Source: Mycobacterium szulgai | GTDB lineage: Bacteria > Actinomycetota > Actinomycetes > Mycobacteriales > Mycobacteriaceae | NCBI RefSeq assembly: GCF_002116635.1 | Contig: NZ_LQPW01000019.1 | Location: 186,001-250,000, forward strand | Reading direction: 5' to 3' | DNA: 64,000 nt | The notes under the pieces: generated by a model | Told to the model about the DNA's origin: nothing | The model's input: the letters and a program-made list of their open reading frames with translations, nothing else | The model's database searches: none | Made by a program: the position numbers and the translations under genes | Part shown: in pieces, positions 1 through 7,960 of the stretch | Layout: the number at the start of each line of letters is the position of its first letter | How positions within the stretch are numbered: the first letter of the stretch is position 1

Positions 1-651
1 GGCGACCCGCTCCACTTTGTCCTTGCGTTCCACCGTGCGGTAGACGCGGGCTGGATTGTCAGGTTCATTCCACAGGTCCCACCCCAAAATTCTTTCGTCA
101 GAGCGGAATTGGGTGAGTAAGCCGGTGACGTAGTCGTACAGCACGCCGGCGTAGCGGCGGTCGTCGATGTGTTCAGCACCCGGGCTCTGCACCCAGCCGG
201 AATTGTGCACCCCCGGTCTGGGCGCGCGCTGGCGGCCGGCCCTGGGGAACGGGTCCCAGCAGGAGTCGAACAAGACGAACAGCGGCTTGATGCCGTGGCT
301 TGCCGCGATCGTGACGAACTGGCCCAGGCGGCTGGAAAAGCCCTGGCGATCCTGGGCCCACAGCTGATCGTGCAGAAACACCCGCACCGTGTTGAACCCG
401 TGCGAGCGGGCCACGGCGAGTTCGGCGTCGATGCGACGGGGGTCGTAGGTCCCTGGCTGAAACATCTCGAGCTGGTTGATGGCCGTCGAGGTGATGTAGT
501 TGGCGCCGACGAGCCAACCGTGCGCTTGATACCAGCTGTTGGCCCGGTCAGCGCTCCACCGGCCGGGTTCGGCTGCAGCGCGCGGTGTTTGGACAAGCGC
601 AGCGCCAACCGCCAGAGCCAGCGGTATCTTGAGGGCCGTTCGACGGTGCAC
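1..651 (-). CDS. secreted glycoside hydrolase (GH5/cellulase-like), 3' end cut by window
   Basis: This is the first 217 codons of a gene running off the left edge. The GTG start at 651 is the only start codon between the in-frame stop at 676-678 and the signal peptide; no good ribosome site is visible. Residues 1 to about 27 form a signal peptide (basic HRRTALK, hydrophobic core, AAA-E cleavage region), so the product is exported. The mature part follows the TIM-barrel pattern of clan GH-A: an AN-YI segment near 50, FNTVRVFLHD near 85, and near 195 a WDLWNEPDNP block whose Glu is the usual acid/base residue. The nucleophile Glu would lie outside the window. The substrate (cellulose, mannan or another beta-glycan) cannot be told. 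The family call is firm; the exact GH family is inferred. Confidence 0.85.
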   Translation of the reverse strand, partial: MHRRTALKIPLALAVGAALVQTPRAAAEPGRWSADRANSWYQAHGWLVGANYITSTAINQLEMFQPGTYDPRRIDAELAVARSHGFNTVRVFLHDQLWAQDRQGFSSRLGQFVTIAASHGIKPLFVLFDSCWDPFPRAGRQRAPRPGVHNSGWVQSPGAEHIDDRRYAGVLYDYVTGLLTQFRSDERILGWDLWNEPDNPARVYRTVERKDKVERVA

Positions 652-738
652 GAACTGACGATAATTTTGCCGACGCTATGCCCCGGCTTATCCGGCGACG
701 TGTTTAGCCTTGCTTACCGATTCGCAATTGTTGAGGTT

Positions 739-751
739 GAGAATCGTTATT
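739..751. promoter_or_regulatory. Fur/Zur-like palindrome in a divergent intergenic region
   Basis: GAGAATCGTTATT agrees with the Fur-family core GATAATCATTATC at 10 of 13 positions. It lies 25 bases before the GTG of the 29-codon ORF and 88 bases before the glycoside hydrolase start. This is a pattern match by eye; metal regulation is inference. Confidence 0.3.
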
Positions 752-775
752 TGTGGGCGACCGGAGGTGTGTGAA

Positions 776-865
776 GTGAGCGATTCGCCGGGCCGGATCG
801 AAGCCGCGATGGACCGGTTGCAGCGCGTGCTGAATCATCGGGTAAGCGTCGCGGCGATTAACTGA
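776..865 (+). CDS. small ORF of 29 codons with strong ribosome site
   Basis: A GTG-started frame encodes a 29-residue peptide beginning VSDSPGRIEAAMDRLQ and ending in TGA at 863-865. A clear GGAGG (762-766) sits 9 bases before the start, and the N-terminal part looks like an amphipathic helix. No family is recognised. It may be a genuine small protein or the surviving N-terminus of a truncated gene, because the reading frame ends abruptly inside the 3' end of the convergent HxlR gene (8-bp overlap). The upstream Fur/Zur-like palindrome could control it. Confidence 0.4.
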   Translation: MSDSPGRIEAAMDRLQRVLNHRVSVAAIN

Positions 866-1328
866 TCTCGGCCCGAAAACCCGGTCCCGCTTCGGGTGTC
901 ACATTTCGCGCGGTGATCTCGTCGCCGCAGTGGGCGCAGATCAAGCGCGCATCGACGAACTCGCCGCAAGTGTGGTGGCGCAACAGAATCGGTGGTCCAC
1001 CGGGGTGGGGCAGGTGCTCGTCACCCCAGCGCATCAGGACGACGATCGCGCCGAAGAGTTCGTGGCCCGCCTCGGTGAGCCGGTACTCGTGGCGCTCGGG
1101 GTCTCGCGAATAGGGCACCCGGTCGAGTAGTCCCATCTCGACGAGCATCCGCAGCCGCGAGGACAACGTGGGACGCGGAATGCTGAGGTTGCGTGCGAGC
1201 TGACCGAACCGCTGCACGCCGAAGAACGCCTCGCGCAGGATGAGCAGCGTCCAGCGCTCGCCCACCAGCTCGAGCGCGCGGCCGACCGACTCGCCTTCGA
1301 AGCGGTGGGACAGATCGGCAGCGGCCAT
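858..1328 (-). CDS. HxlR-family transcriptional regulator
   Basis: The 156-residue protein is a winged helix-turn-helix of the HxlR (MarR-like) family. Its N-terminal block (residues about 15-105) has the typical ELVGERWTLLILREAFFG opening helix, GVQRFGQLARNL, and a recognition region IPRPTLSSRLRMLVEMGLLDRV. The C-terminus (125-145) carries TCG and CAHCG cysteine pairs that could bind a metal or sense a ligand, as in some actinobacterial HxlR proteins. It is divergent from the oxidoreductase operon starting at 1387, with three related palindromic sites between, so it most likely represses that operon and itself. The ATG at 1326-1328 directly abuts the first operator copy. Confidence 0.9.
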   Translation of the reverse strand: MAAADLSHRFEGESVGRALELVGERWTLLILREAFFGVQRFGQLARNLSIPRPTLSSRLRMLVEMGLLDRVPYSRDPERHEYRLTEAGHELFGAIVVLMRWGDEHLPHPGGPPILLRHHTCGEFVDARLICAHCGDEITARNVTPEAGPGFRAEIS

Positions 1329-1385
1329 AGTTCAATCACTGTACCCGGTTCAATTACTGAACCATAGGTGGTAACTTGACTGAAC
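1329..1385. promoter_or_regulatory. tandem operator array between HxlR gene and oxidoreductase operon
   Basis: Two 17-bp copies of (A/G)GTTCAAT(C/T)ACTG(T/A)ACC lie at 1329-1345 and 1347-1363, 18 bp apart. The second is a perfect inverted repeat GGTTCA-N5-TGAACC. A third, right-half copy ending ACTGAACC lies at 1369-1385. A TAACTT (1372-1377) ending 9 bases before the ATG at 1387 fits a TANNNT -10 for a leaderless transcript. Bound repressor would cover this promoter. The repeats are plain in the sequence; the assignment to the HxlR protein is by position. Confidence 0.75.
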
Positions 1386-1386
1386 C

Positions 1387-2517
1387 ATGAGTCACAGCGA
1401 CACCGAAATCGAGACCCTCGCCGAGAAGATCGCACTTTCGGCCCGCGAGATGTCGGCGGACATCGATCGCGACCGGCGGCTTCCCGATGAGCTGGTGGCC
1501 CGGCTGCGCGAGGCCGGGCTACTGCGAGCCACCATGCCCCGCGAGGTCGAAGCGCTGGAGTTGGCCCCCGGCCCGGCCCTGCGGTGTGCCGAAGCGGTGG
1601 CGCGCGGCGACGCCTCGGCCGGCTGGTGCGTCTCGATCGCGATCACCAGCGCCCTGCTGGTCGCCTACCTGCCGTCTTCGGCCCGTGACGAGATGTTCGG
1701 CGGCGGAACGGGAGTCGCGGCGGGCGTTTGGGCGCCCCGCGGCAAGGCAAAGTCGGTCGACGGCGGAGTCGTGGTGTCGGGGCGCTGGCCGTTCTGCAGC
1801 GGGATCAACCACGCCGACATGATGTTCGCCGGCTGTTTCATCGACGAGGGGCGGGTGCCCTCGGTGGTCGCGCTACCCAAATACGACCTGCAGGTGCTCG
1901 ACACCTGGTACACGCTGGGCCTGCGCGGCACCGGCAGCCACGACAGCGTTGCCGACGAGGTCTTCGTACCCGCCGACCGTGTGTTCTCGGTATTCGACGG
2001 GCCGGCCATCGACCGGCCGCTGTATCGCTTCCCGGTGTTCGGCTTCTTCGCGCTGTCGATCGGCGCGGCCGCGTTGGGCAATGCGCGTGCCGCGATCGAC
2101 GACCTCGTCGAGCTGGCCGGCGGCAAGAAAGGCCTGGGCGCCACCCGCACCCTGGCCGAACGCCCGGTGACCCAAGCCGCCGTCGCAACGGCCGAAGCGG
2201 CATTGGGCGCCGCCCGCGCGCTCTACTACGAGGCAATCGATACCGCCTGGCAGGCCAGTCACGAATCGGACGCGGTACCAGTGGCATTGCGCAATCGGCT
2301 GCGACTGGCGGCCACCCATGCGGCGCGCACGTCGGCCGATGTGGTGCGCAACATGTACGACCTCGCGGGAGGCAGCGCCATCTACGACGGCGCGCCTTTG
2401 CAGCGCCGATTCCGTGACGCGTTCACGGCCACCGCCCACTTCCAGGTCAACGAGGCGTCGCGCGAGTTGCCCGGCCGCGTACTGCTCGACCAGCCGGCCG
2501 ACACATCGATGCTGTGA
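1387..2517 (+). CDS. acyl-CoA dehydrogenase-fold flavin monooxygenase
   Basis: The 376-residue protein has the all-helical/beta-barrel/helical acyl-CoA dehydrogenase fold. It resembles the two-component flavin-dependent hydroxylases of that family (HsaA/pigment-type) more than beta-oxidation enzymes. Visible marks are the N-terminal helical DELVARLREAGLLRA, the barrel segment SGRWPFCSGINHADMMF, GTGSHDSVADEVFVPADRVF, and the C-terminal NMYDLAGGSAIYDGAPLQRRFRD. The expected role is hydroxylation or oxidation of a small aromatic or cyclic substrate. No ribosome site precedes the ATG, consistent with a leaderless message. It overlaps the next gene by 4 bases (GTGA), so the three oxidoreductases here form one operon under the HxlR sites. 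Confidence 0.8.
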   Translation: MSHSDTEIETLAEKIALSAREMSADIDRDRRLPDELVARLREAGLLRATMPREVEALELAPGPALRCAEAVARGDASAGWCVSIAITSALLVAYLPSSARDEMFGGGTGVAAGVWAPRGKAKSVDGGVVVSGRWPFCSGINHADMMFAGCFIDEGRVPSVVALPKYDLQVLDTWYTLGLRGTGSHDSVADEVFVPADRVFSVFDGPAIDRPLYRFPVFGFFALSIGAAALGNARAAIDDLVELAGGKKGLGATRTLAERPVTQAAVATAEAALGAARALYYEAIDTAWQASHESDAVPVALRNRLRLAATHAARTSADVVRNMYDLAGGSAIYDGAPLQRRFRDAFTATAHFQVNEASRELPGRVLLDQPADTSML

Positions 2518-3485
2518 CGGGTTACGAAGTGGTCCTGCCCTTTTGGCTGGACCGGCCCGACCTCGAGGCAGTGGACGTCGCGCTGGCGGCCGCGGACGCG
2601 GGCTTGGATGCGGTGTGGATCGGCGAGATGGCCACCTATGACGCGTTCGCACTCGCTACCGCGGTCGGGCTGCGCGCGCCCGGAATGCCTTTGAAGATCG
2701 GACCGCTCGCCGTGGGCGTTCGCGGTCCGGTGACATTGGCGCTGGGGGCAAGTTCGGTCGCCTCCCTCACCGGCAACCGGGTCGACATCGCACTGGGCGC
2801 CTCCAGCCCGATGATCGTGGCCGGCTGGCACCAGCGCCGCTGGGATCACCACGTGGCGGTCATGCGCGAAACGATCGAATGCCTGCGCGCGATGCTGGAC
2901 GGCGCGCGTGTCGATTACACCGGCCGCTACGTCAGCAGTCGCGGCTTTCGGCTGCGCAGTCCAACGCCACAGACACGAATTGCGTTGGGGGCGTTCGGCC
3001 CTGGCATGCTCCGGGTGGGTGCAGAGCAAGCCGACGAGATCGCGCTCAACCTCTCTTCGCCGGACCGCGTCACGCAGGTGCGTGCGATGGTGGACGCCGC
3101 GGCAGCGCAGGCCGGCCGGTCCGCGCCGCGCCTGACGGTGTGGGTGCCGGCCGCCGTCAACCCCGGCGACGCCACCCACACCCAACTGGCTGCCCAGCTT
3201 GCGGTGTATCTTGCCCCACCTGGTTACGGGGAAATGTTCGGCGCGTTGGGCTTTGGCGATCTCGTCGGTAAGGCGCGGGCCGGGGCGGCACGCCGTGAAC
3301 TGGCCGCCGCGATCCCCGTCGAGCTACTGCAGGCGGTGTGCGCTTTGGGTGATGCCGGCCAAGTCGCGGCGCGGCTTACCGCCTACCGGGACGCCGGCGC
3401 GGACTGCGTCGCGATCGTGCCGTCGACCGCCGAAGATCCGGGAGGGCGGGCGACCCTCCACGCAATATCCGGGAGTTATCAATGA
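2514..3485 (+). CDS. LLM-class F420-dependent oxidoreductase
   Basis: The 323-residue protein is a luciferase-like monooxygenase-fold TIM barrel of the actinobacterial F420 type. It opens with the beta strand VVLPFWLDRPDLEAV and has GLDAVWIGEM, PLKIGPLAVGVRGPVTLALGA, and RVDIALGASSPMIVAGWH in the expected order; TRIALGAFGPGMLRVGAEQADEI and a late DAGADCVAIVPS follow. It probably moves hydride with reduced F420 (or FMN) on an unknown substrate. Its GTG overlaps the preceding stop, and its own stop overlaps the next ATG, indicating translational coupling with the flavin monooxygenase and the NADPH oxidoreductase. Confidence 0.85.
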   Translation: MTGYEVVLPFWLDRPDLEAVDVALAAADAGLDAVWIGEMATYDAFALATAVGLRAPGMPLKIGPLAVGVRGPVTLALGASSVASLTGNRVDIALGASSPMIVAGWHQRRWDHHVAVMRETIECLRAMLDGARVDYTGRYVSSRGFRLRSPTPQTRIALGAFGPGMLRVGAEQADEIALNLSSPDRVTQVRAMVDAAAAQAGRSAPRLTVWVPAAVNPGDATHTQLAAQLAVYLAPPGYGEMFGALGFGDLVGKARAGAARRELAAAIPVELLQAVCALGDAGQVAARLTAYRDAGADCVAIVPSTAEDPGGRATLHAISGSYQ

Positions 3486-4495
3486 CGCTCGTCAACACCG
3501 TATGCCGGCTGGCCGCTCGCCCGGTCGGCATGCCCAAGATCGAGGATTGGCAGATCGGCGACGAGCCCACCGGCACCCCGGACGACGGCGAATTCCTGGT
3601 GCAGGTCGAATACCTCTCCGTCGATCCGGCGATGCGGACCTGGATGAACGCCGGCCGCTCGTACGTGCCGCCGGTCGAGATCGGCGAGGTGATGCGCGCT
3701 GGTGGCATCGGACGCGTAATCGATTCCCGCCATCGGGATTTCGCGGTCGGCGACGAGGTGTTCGGCACCTTCGGAGTGCAGCGCTATGCGCTGTCCGACG
3801 GCCGGGACGTGAGCGCGGTGGACACCACCCTCGCGCCGGCTCCGGTGCACCTCGGCGCACTGGGGATCAGTGGCCTGACCGCTTACTTCGGGCTGCTCGA
3901 TGTCGGCCGCCCGCGGCCGGGCCAGACAGTCGTCATCTCCGGAGCCGCCGGCTCGGTAGGCAGCATCGCCGGGCAGATCGCCCGGATCAATGGCTGCCGG
4001 GTGATCGGTATTGCCGGCGGCGCGGACAAATGCCGCTGGCTGGTCGACGAACTCGGCTTCGATGCGGCCATCGACTATCGGGAGGGCGACCTGCGTCGGC
4101 AGCTGAAGACACACGCCCCCAACGGTATTGACGTCTTCTTCGACAACGTCGGGGGAGCGGTATTGGAGGCGGCGCTGTCGCGGCTGGCCCGGGGCGCGCG
4201 CGTCGTGATCTGCGGGGCCATCTCGCAGTACAACGCCGACGGCGAACTCCGCGGGCCGGCCAACTACATGCAGCTGCTGGTCGCGCGGGCCTCGATGACG
4301 GGCTTCGTGATCTTCGACTATGCCGACCGGTACGCGCAAGGCGTTGCGCAGCTTGCCGATTGGCTGCGTAGCGGGGAGTTGCGGTCGCGCGAGCAGGTGA
4401 TCCATGGCGATGTCGGCGACTTTCCAGAGGTGCTGCTGTCGCTGTTTGGGGGCGGGAATACGGGCAAGCTTGTGCTCGCGCTCGAACAGCATTGA
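3482..4495 (+). CDS. zinc-free MDR-family NADP-dependent oxidoreductase (CurA/prostaglandin-reductase type)
   Basis: The 337-residue protein belongs to the medium-chain dehydrogenase/reductase superfamily, in the group of NADPH-dependent double-bond reductases. The N-terminal GroES-like domain has YLSVDPAMRTWMN, typical of this group. The Rossmann domain shows VVISGAAGSVGSIAGQIA (about 143-160), then GIDVFFDNVGG and VVICGAISQYN. It lacks the cysteine/histidine zinc sites of alcohol dehydrogenases. It probably reduces an alpha,beta-unsaturated carbonyl. It is the third gene of the HxlR-flanked operon, with ATGA overlap to gene two. A flavin monooxygenase, an F420 enzyme and an enone reductase together suggest catabolism or detoxification of a cyclic or unsaturated compound; that is inference. 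Confidence 0.85.
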   Translation: MTLVNTVCRLAARPVGMPKIEDWQIGDEPTGTPDDGEFLVQVEYLSVDPAMRTWMNAGRSYVPPVEIGEVMRAGGIGRVIDSRHRDFAVGDEVFGTFGVQRYALSDGRDVSAVDTTLAPAPVHLGALGISGLTAYFGLLDVGRPRPGQTVVISGAAGSVGSIAGQIARINGCRVIGIAGGADKCRWLVDELGFDAAIDYREGDLRRQLKTHAPNGIDVFFDNVGGAVLEAALSRLARGARVVICGAISQYNADGELRGPANYMQLLVARASMTGFVIFDYADRYAQGVAQLADWLRSGELRSREQVIHGDVGDFPEVLLSLFGGGNTGKLVLALEQH

Positions 4496-4584
4496 GTGTG
4501 CACCTGCGGCTTCGAGTGGGCGTCCCGGGCGGCGATTCGCCGGTGCGGCCTGCGCAGGTTCACACTCAAAACCACAGGTGCACA
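4494..4584. terminator. nested inverted-repeat element between convergent genes
   Basis: GAGTGTGCACCTGCG (4494-4508) pairs with CGCAGGTTCACACTC (4553-4567) at 14 of 15 positions. TGTGCACCTG (4497-4506) alternatively pairs perfectly with CAGGTGCACA (4575-4584). A near-palindrome GGCGATTCGCC sits in the loop. The element lies exactly between the stops of two convergent genes, so it probably acts as a bidirectional terminator. Its modular structure also looks like a dispersed intergenic repeat. Confidence 0.6.
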
Positions 4585-4604
4585 GTAGAAATCGAGCTCC
4601 GAGC

Positions 4605-6401
4605 TCAGCCGGTCAGTTGGGTGAGCCAACCCGAATCCTGCAGATTCACACCCTTCTTCCCGTCCCACACGAACGGCGTGCCCTGCGCATTGAGACCGGC
4701 CAGCGTGCTGTCGGCATTGGCGGTCTTGGCTTGGGCGACGCCGAGATCATCGCCGGACTTGATGCAGTTGATCGCATTCGTGTCGGCTCCGACGGTTTGT
4801 GCCAGATGGGCCAGCTCGATGTCGGTGCGGTCCGACGCGGCGCCCTCCTGAGGCTGAAAGTCGCTGGCGAACAGGCGCGAGTAGAAGTCGGTGTAGACCT
4901 TCGGGTCGTTCTGGCCGGCGACACAGTAGGTGGCCGCTACCGCGCGGGTCGAGTAGTTCTTCGTGTGCGACTGGTCGTCGAGGAAGCTGAGCAAGTGATA
5001 GCGCACGGCCAGTTTCTTGTTGTTTATCGCGGTGTCGATATCGGTGGCATACGACCTGATGAAGGCGCCGCACGGCGGGCAGATCGGCTCGTTGAAGATG
5101 TCGATGGTCGCCGTTGCCGCCGAGCTGCCGACGAATACGCCGTCATCGAGGACGCGCAGTTCGACCGCGTCGGCCGCCGGTGCCGGCGACGACGACTTCG
5201 TCGGGTGCGGTGGGGCGGAGCGCCACGGCTGGGCGAGCGCGACGAGCAGGCCGCCGGTGACGATCATGACCAGGGCGACGGCGGCACCAACCCAGATCCA
5301 CGGCTTGCGGCTGACGGGTGCCGGCGGTTGAGCCCACGGCGGTGCCCCGGTGGTTGCGGTTTGTCCGACACCCCAGCCCGGAGCGCCGGCCCACGGAGCC
5401 TGTGGAATCGGTCCCGACGGATACGGCTGCGGGGCCGACGGCGCGCCCCACGCCGAACTCGGCGGTGGGTTGGACGCAAAGCCGCTCGGTTGGGCGGTGG
5501 CGTACCCGGGTGGCGGCAGCTGTGCCACCTGGCTGCGTTCCAGGATGTCGGTAGCCCGATCCTGATCTGGTGTGGCCAGCGCCGCGTATGCCGCGGCGGA
5601 TAGGTCGCCGCAGGTGGCATAGCGGTCCGCGGGGTCCTTGGCCATGCCGCGCGCGATCACGGCGTCGAAGGCGACCGGAACGCCCGGGCGGACGACGCTT
5701 GGCTGCGGAATCGCCTGGTTCAGGTGCCCACCCATCACGGCGAGCTGGTCGCCCCGGTACGGCGGAGATCCGGTGAGGCACTCGAAAAGCACGCAGGCCA
5801 GGGCGTAGATGTCGGCCCGATATGTCACTTCGCCCTCGCGGAAGCGCTCCGGTGCCATGTAGTAGAGGGTGCCCACGGTGCTGCCCAGCTGCGTCAGCTT
5901 CTCGTCGGAGGTGGCGCTGGCGATGCCGAAGTCGACGAGGTAGGCGAAATCATCCGAGGTGACCAGAATGTTCTCCGGCTTGACGTCGCGGTGTGACACA
6001 CCGGCGGCGTGTGCCGCGTCCAGCGCCGACCCGATCTGGCGGATCACCGCCACCGCCCGCGGCGGGGTTAGTGGGCCGTACCGCTTCAAGATGCCGGCCA
6101 GGTCCTTGCCGTCGATCAGGCGCATGTCCACATACAGCTGACCGTCGATCTCGCCGTAATCGTGAATCGGTACGACGTGGGGTTCCTGCAGCCGACCCGC
6201 GGTGCGAGCTTCGCGCTGCATGCGGGTGCGAAAGACCGGATCGGTGGACAGCGTCTGGGACATCAGCTTGAGCGCAACGACTCGTTCCCGGACCGTGTCC
6301 TCGGCTTCGTATACGTCGCCCATGGCGCCGCGGCCTACCAGCCGTCGCAACCGGTACGGCCCGAACTGCGTACCTTCCCGCGTGTCCGCGGCGTCACCCA
6401 T
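4605..6401 (-). CDS. pknE: receptor Ser/Thr protein kinase PknE with extracellular DsbA/thioredoxin-like domain
   Basis: The 598-residue transmembrane kinase closely matches M. tuberculosis PknE as I recall it, from GTQFGPYRLRRLVGRG onward. The kinase domain (about 15-275) has Lys45, HRDVKPEN (137-144), DFG (157-159) and the APE motif. A proline/glycine-rich juxtamembrane linker (about 295-365) follows, then one membrane helix (about 368-390). The outside domain (about 410-598) is thioredoxin-like with CPPC at 441-444, proposed in this family to sense redox or nitric-oxide stress. A GAGGAGAG precedes the ATG. The linker is somewhat longer than in the roughly 566-residue M. tuberculosis protein. 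It appears monocistronic, convergent with the oxidoreductase operon. Confidence 0.93.
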   Translation of the reverse strand: MGDAADTREGTQFGPYRLRRLVGRGAMGDVYEAEDTVRERVVALKLMSQTLSTDPVFRTRMQREARTAGRLQEPHVVPIHDYGEIDGQLYVDMRLIDGKDLAGILKRYGPLTPPRAVAVIRQIGSALDAAHAAGVSHRDVKPENILVTSDDFAYLVDFGIASATSDEKLTQLGSTVGTLYYMAPERFREGEVTYRADIYALACVLFECLTGSPPYRGDQLAVMGGHLNQAIPQPSVVRPGVPVAFDAVIARGMAKDPADRYATCGDLSAAAYAALATPDQDRATDILERSQVAQLPPPGYATAQPSGFASNPPPSSAWGAPSAPQPYPSGPIPQAPWAGAPGWGVGQTATTGAPPWAQPPAPVSRKPWIWVGAAVALVMIVTGGLLVALAQPWRSAPPHPTKSSSPAPAADAVELRVLDDGVFVGSSAATATIDIFNEPICPPCGAFIRSYATDIDTAINNKKLAVRYHLLSFLDDQSHTKNYSTRAVAATYCVAGQNDPKVYTDFYSRLFASDFQPQEGAASDRTDIELAHLAQTVGADTNAINCIKSGDDLGVAQAKTANADSTLAGLNAQGTPFVWDGKKGVNLQDSGWLTQLTG

Positions 6402-6586
6402 CCCCGACTCTCCTCACCCCGCGGTGGCGGGCCAGCATAAGGCTAATGGTTTGGGTAGCTGCGGGGCACGGTGACAGCCACAGAATGTGCCGATTCGGTG
6501 GATGGGCAGCGCAGTTAAATGGGTAACAAGTGTCATGTGGACGGCCTGATGACCCGAGTACCCTGCAACGCCATGGGGAAGTCGCG

Positions 6587-7498
6587 ATGAGTGCTGGGCT
6601 CTTCGGACTCCTGGACGACGTGGCCGCGCTGGCACGGCTAACCGCGGCCTCCGTCAAGGACATCGGGGGCATCGCGCCTGCCACCGGCCGTGCCACCGCT
6701 AAGGCCGCCGGAGTGGTCATCGACGACACCGCGGTCACACCCCAATATGTCGACGGGATCAGCGCCGAGCGCGAATTGCCCATCATTAAGCGCATCGCGA
6801 TCGGATCGCTGCGCAACAAGCTGCTGTTCATCCTGCCCGGCGCATTGCTGCTCAGTCAGTTCGTACCGTGGCTGCTGTTCCCGATCCTGATGCTGGGCGC
6901 CACCTATCTGTGCTACGAAGGCGCCGAGAAAGTGTGGAGCGTCCTGCGCGGTCATGACGGCCACGCCGAGCTGCCACAGACCGAGAGCCACATGGTGAGC
7001 GCGGCGATCCGGACCGACTTCATCCTGTCCGCCGAGATCATGGTGATCGCCCTCAACGAGGTCGCTCATCAGGCGTTCGTGCCGCGGTTGATCATTCTCA
7101 TCATCGTTGCGCTACTCATCACCGCGGCGGTGTACGGCGTCGTGGGCGTCATCGTAAAGATGGACGACGTCGGCCTGCACCTGGCAAAGACCGAATCCCG
7201 AGTCGGGCGGCCCGTCGGCCGGGCACTGGTCGCCGGGATGCCCAAGTTGCTCTCGGCGTTGTCGGTCGTCGGCACCGTGGCGATGCTGTGGGTGGGCGGC
7301 CACATCCTGCTGATGGGCAGCGACAAGCTGGGCTGGCACACGCCGTACGGCTTGGTCCACCACGCCGAGGATTACGTGCACCACGGGGTTTTCGGCTGGT
7401 TGGTCAATACCGGCATTTCGGCGGTGGTGGGCCTGGTTGTCGGAGCGCTGGCGGTCGCCGTCGTCGCCGCCGGAAAGCTGTTGCACAGGCGCCGCTGA
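6587..7498 (+). CDS. DUF808 family inner-membrane protein
   Basis: The 303-residue protein begins MSAGLFGLLDDVAALARLTAAS, the characteristic opening of the DUF808 (YedI-like) family. It then has KLLFILPGALLLSQFVPW and several further hydrophobic segments (about 90-110, 155-195, 220-245, 265-295). Five to six membrane helices are likely. Function is unknown for the family. The ATG at 6587 is preferred over an in-frame start 57 bases upstream because a GGGGAAG lies just before it and the family begins there. It is divergent from pknE with 185 bases between them; the divergent spacer shows no recognisable promoter motif. Confidence 0.85.
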   Translation: MSAGLFGLLDDVAALARLTAASVKDIGGIAPATGRATAKAAGVVIDDTAVTPQYVDGISAERELPIIKRIAIGSLRNKLLFILPGALLLSQFVPWLLFPILMLGATYLCYEGAEKVWSVLRGHDGHAELPQTESHMVSAAIRTDFILSAEIMVIALNEVAHQAFVPRLIILIIVALLITAAVYGVVGVIVKMDDVGLHLAKTESRVGRPVGRALVAGMPKLLSALSVVGTVAMLWVGGHILLMGSDKLGWHTPYGLVHHAEDYVHHGVFGWLVNTGISAVVGLVVGALAVAVVAAGKLLHRRR

Positions 7499-7508
7499 TC
7501 CCCACGGG

Positions 7509-7955
7509 TCAGCGTGCGGTGCGTGCGTCCCAGATCTGTTGTGTCTCACGGCTGATCGACGGGTGGTGGCTCTGCTGAAAATTGCGCCCGCCCCGGCGGA
7601 ACGTCTCGATGACGCCGGCCGGCACATCCGGCTCCAGCAGCGGCTGCGGCAACCAGTCGCACGGGCGCACATGCACCAGGTCCACCGCTGCAGCGGCGTC
7701 ATCGGCGTCAAAGAAGTAGGCCCCGCAGATCCGCCCCAGCCAGAACAGGCCATCCGCGTCGCGCGTCCACACGAATGAGCCGTCCTGCACATCGGCGAAG
7801 CGGGCCACCCGCTGCGCCAGCCGATCCCGCTCGTCGGGTCCATGCACCAATTGGCCGAACCCGCACCGGCCGAGCCGCCGGGCCCGTTCGATGCCGGCAC
7901 GCAGGTCAACGCCGTCACTGCGCGAGCGCATTGGCGCGCGGTAGACGGCTGTCAT
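7509..7955 (-). CDS. conserved hypothetical protein downstream of selO
   Basis: The protein has 148 residues from the ATG at 7955; a TTG at 7973, inside the selO stop region, would add 6 residues. It is soluble, rich in Arg, Asp and Trp, with no signal peptide. Segments such as SFVWTRDADGLFWLGRICG and VDLVHVRPCDWLPQPLLEPDVPAGVIETFRRGG suggest a compact beta-rich fold. I do not recognise the family. It lies in the same direction as selO, 5 bases after its stop, and is likely cotranscribed with it. The C-terminal RGGRNFQQSHHPSISRETQQIWDAR looks like a conserved tail. Confidence 0.7.
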   Translation of the reverse strand: MTAVYRAPMRSRSDGVDLRAGIERARRLGRCGFGQLVHGPDERDRLAQRVARFADVQDGSFVWTRDADGLFWLGRICGAYFFDADDAAAAVDLVHVRPCDWLPQPLLEPDVPAGVIETFRRGGRNFQQSHHPSISRETQQIWDARTAR

Positions 7956-7960
7956 CTGAC

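Noticed and set aside
710..730. IdeR iron box near the glycoside hydrolase start (TTAGCCTTGCTTACC).
   Set aside because: It agrees with the 19-bp IdeR consensus at only about half of the positions and lacks symmetry.
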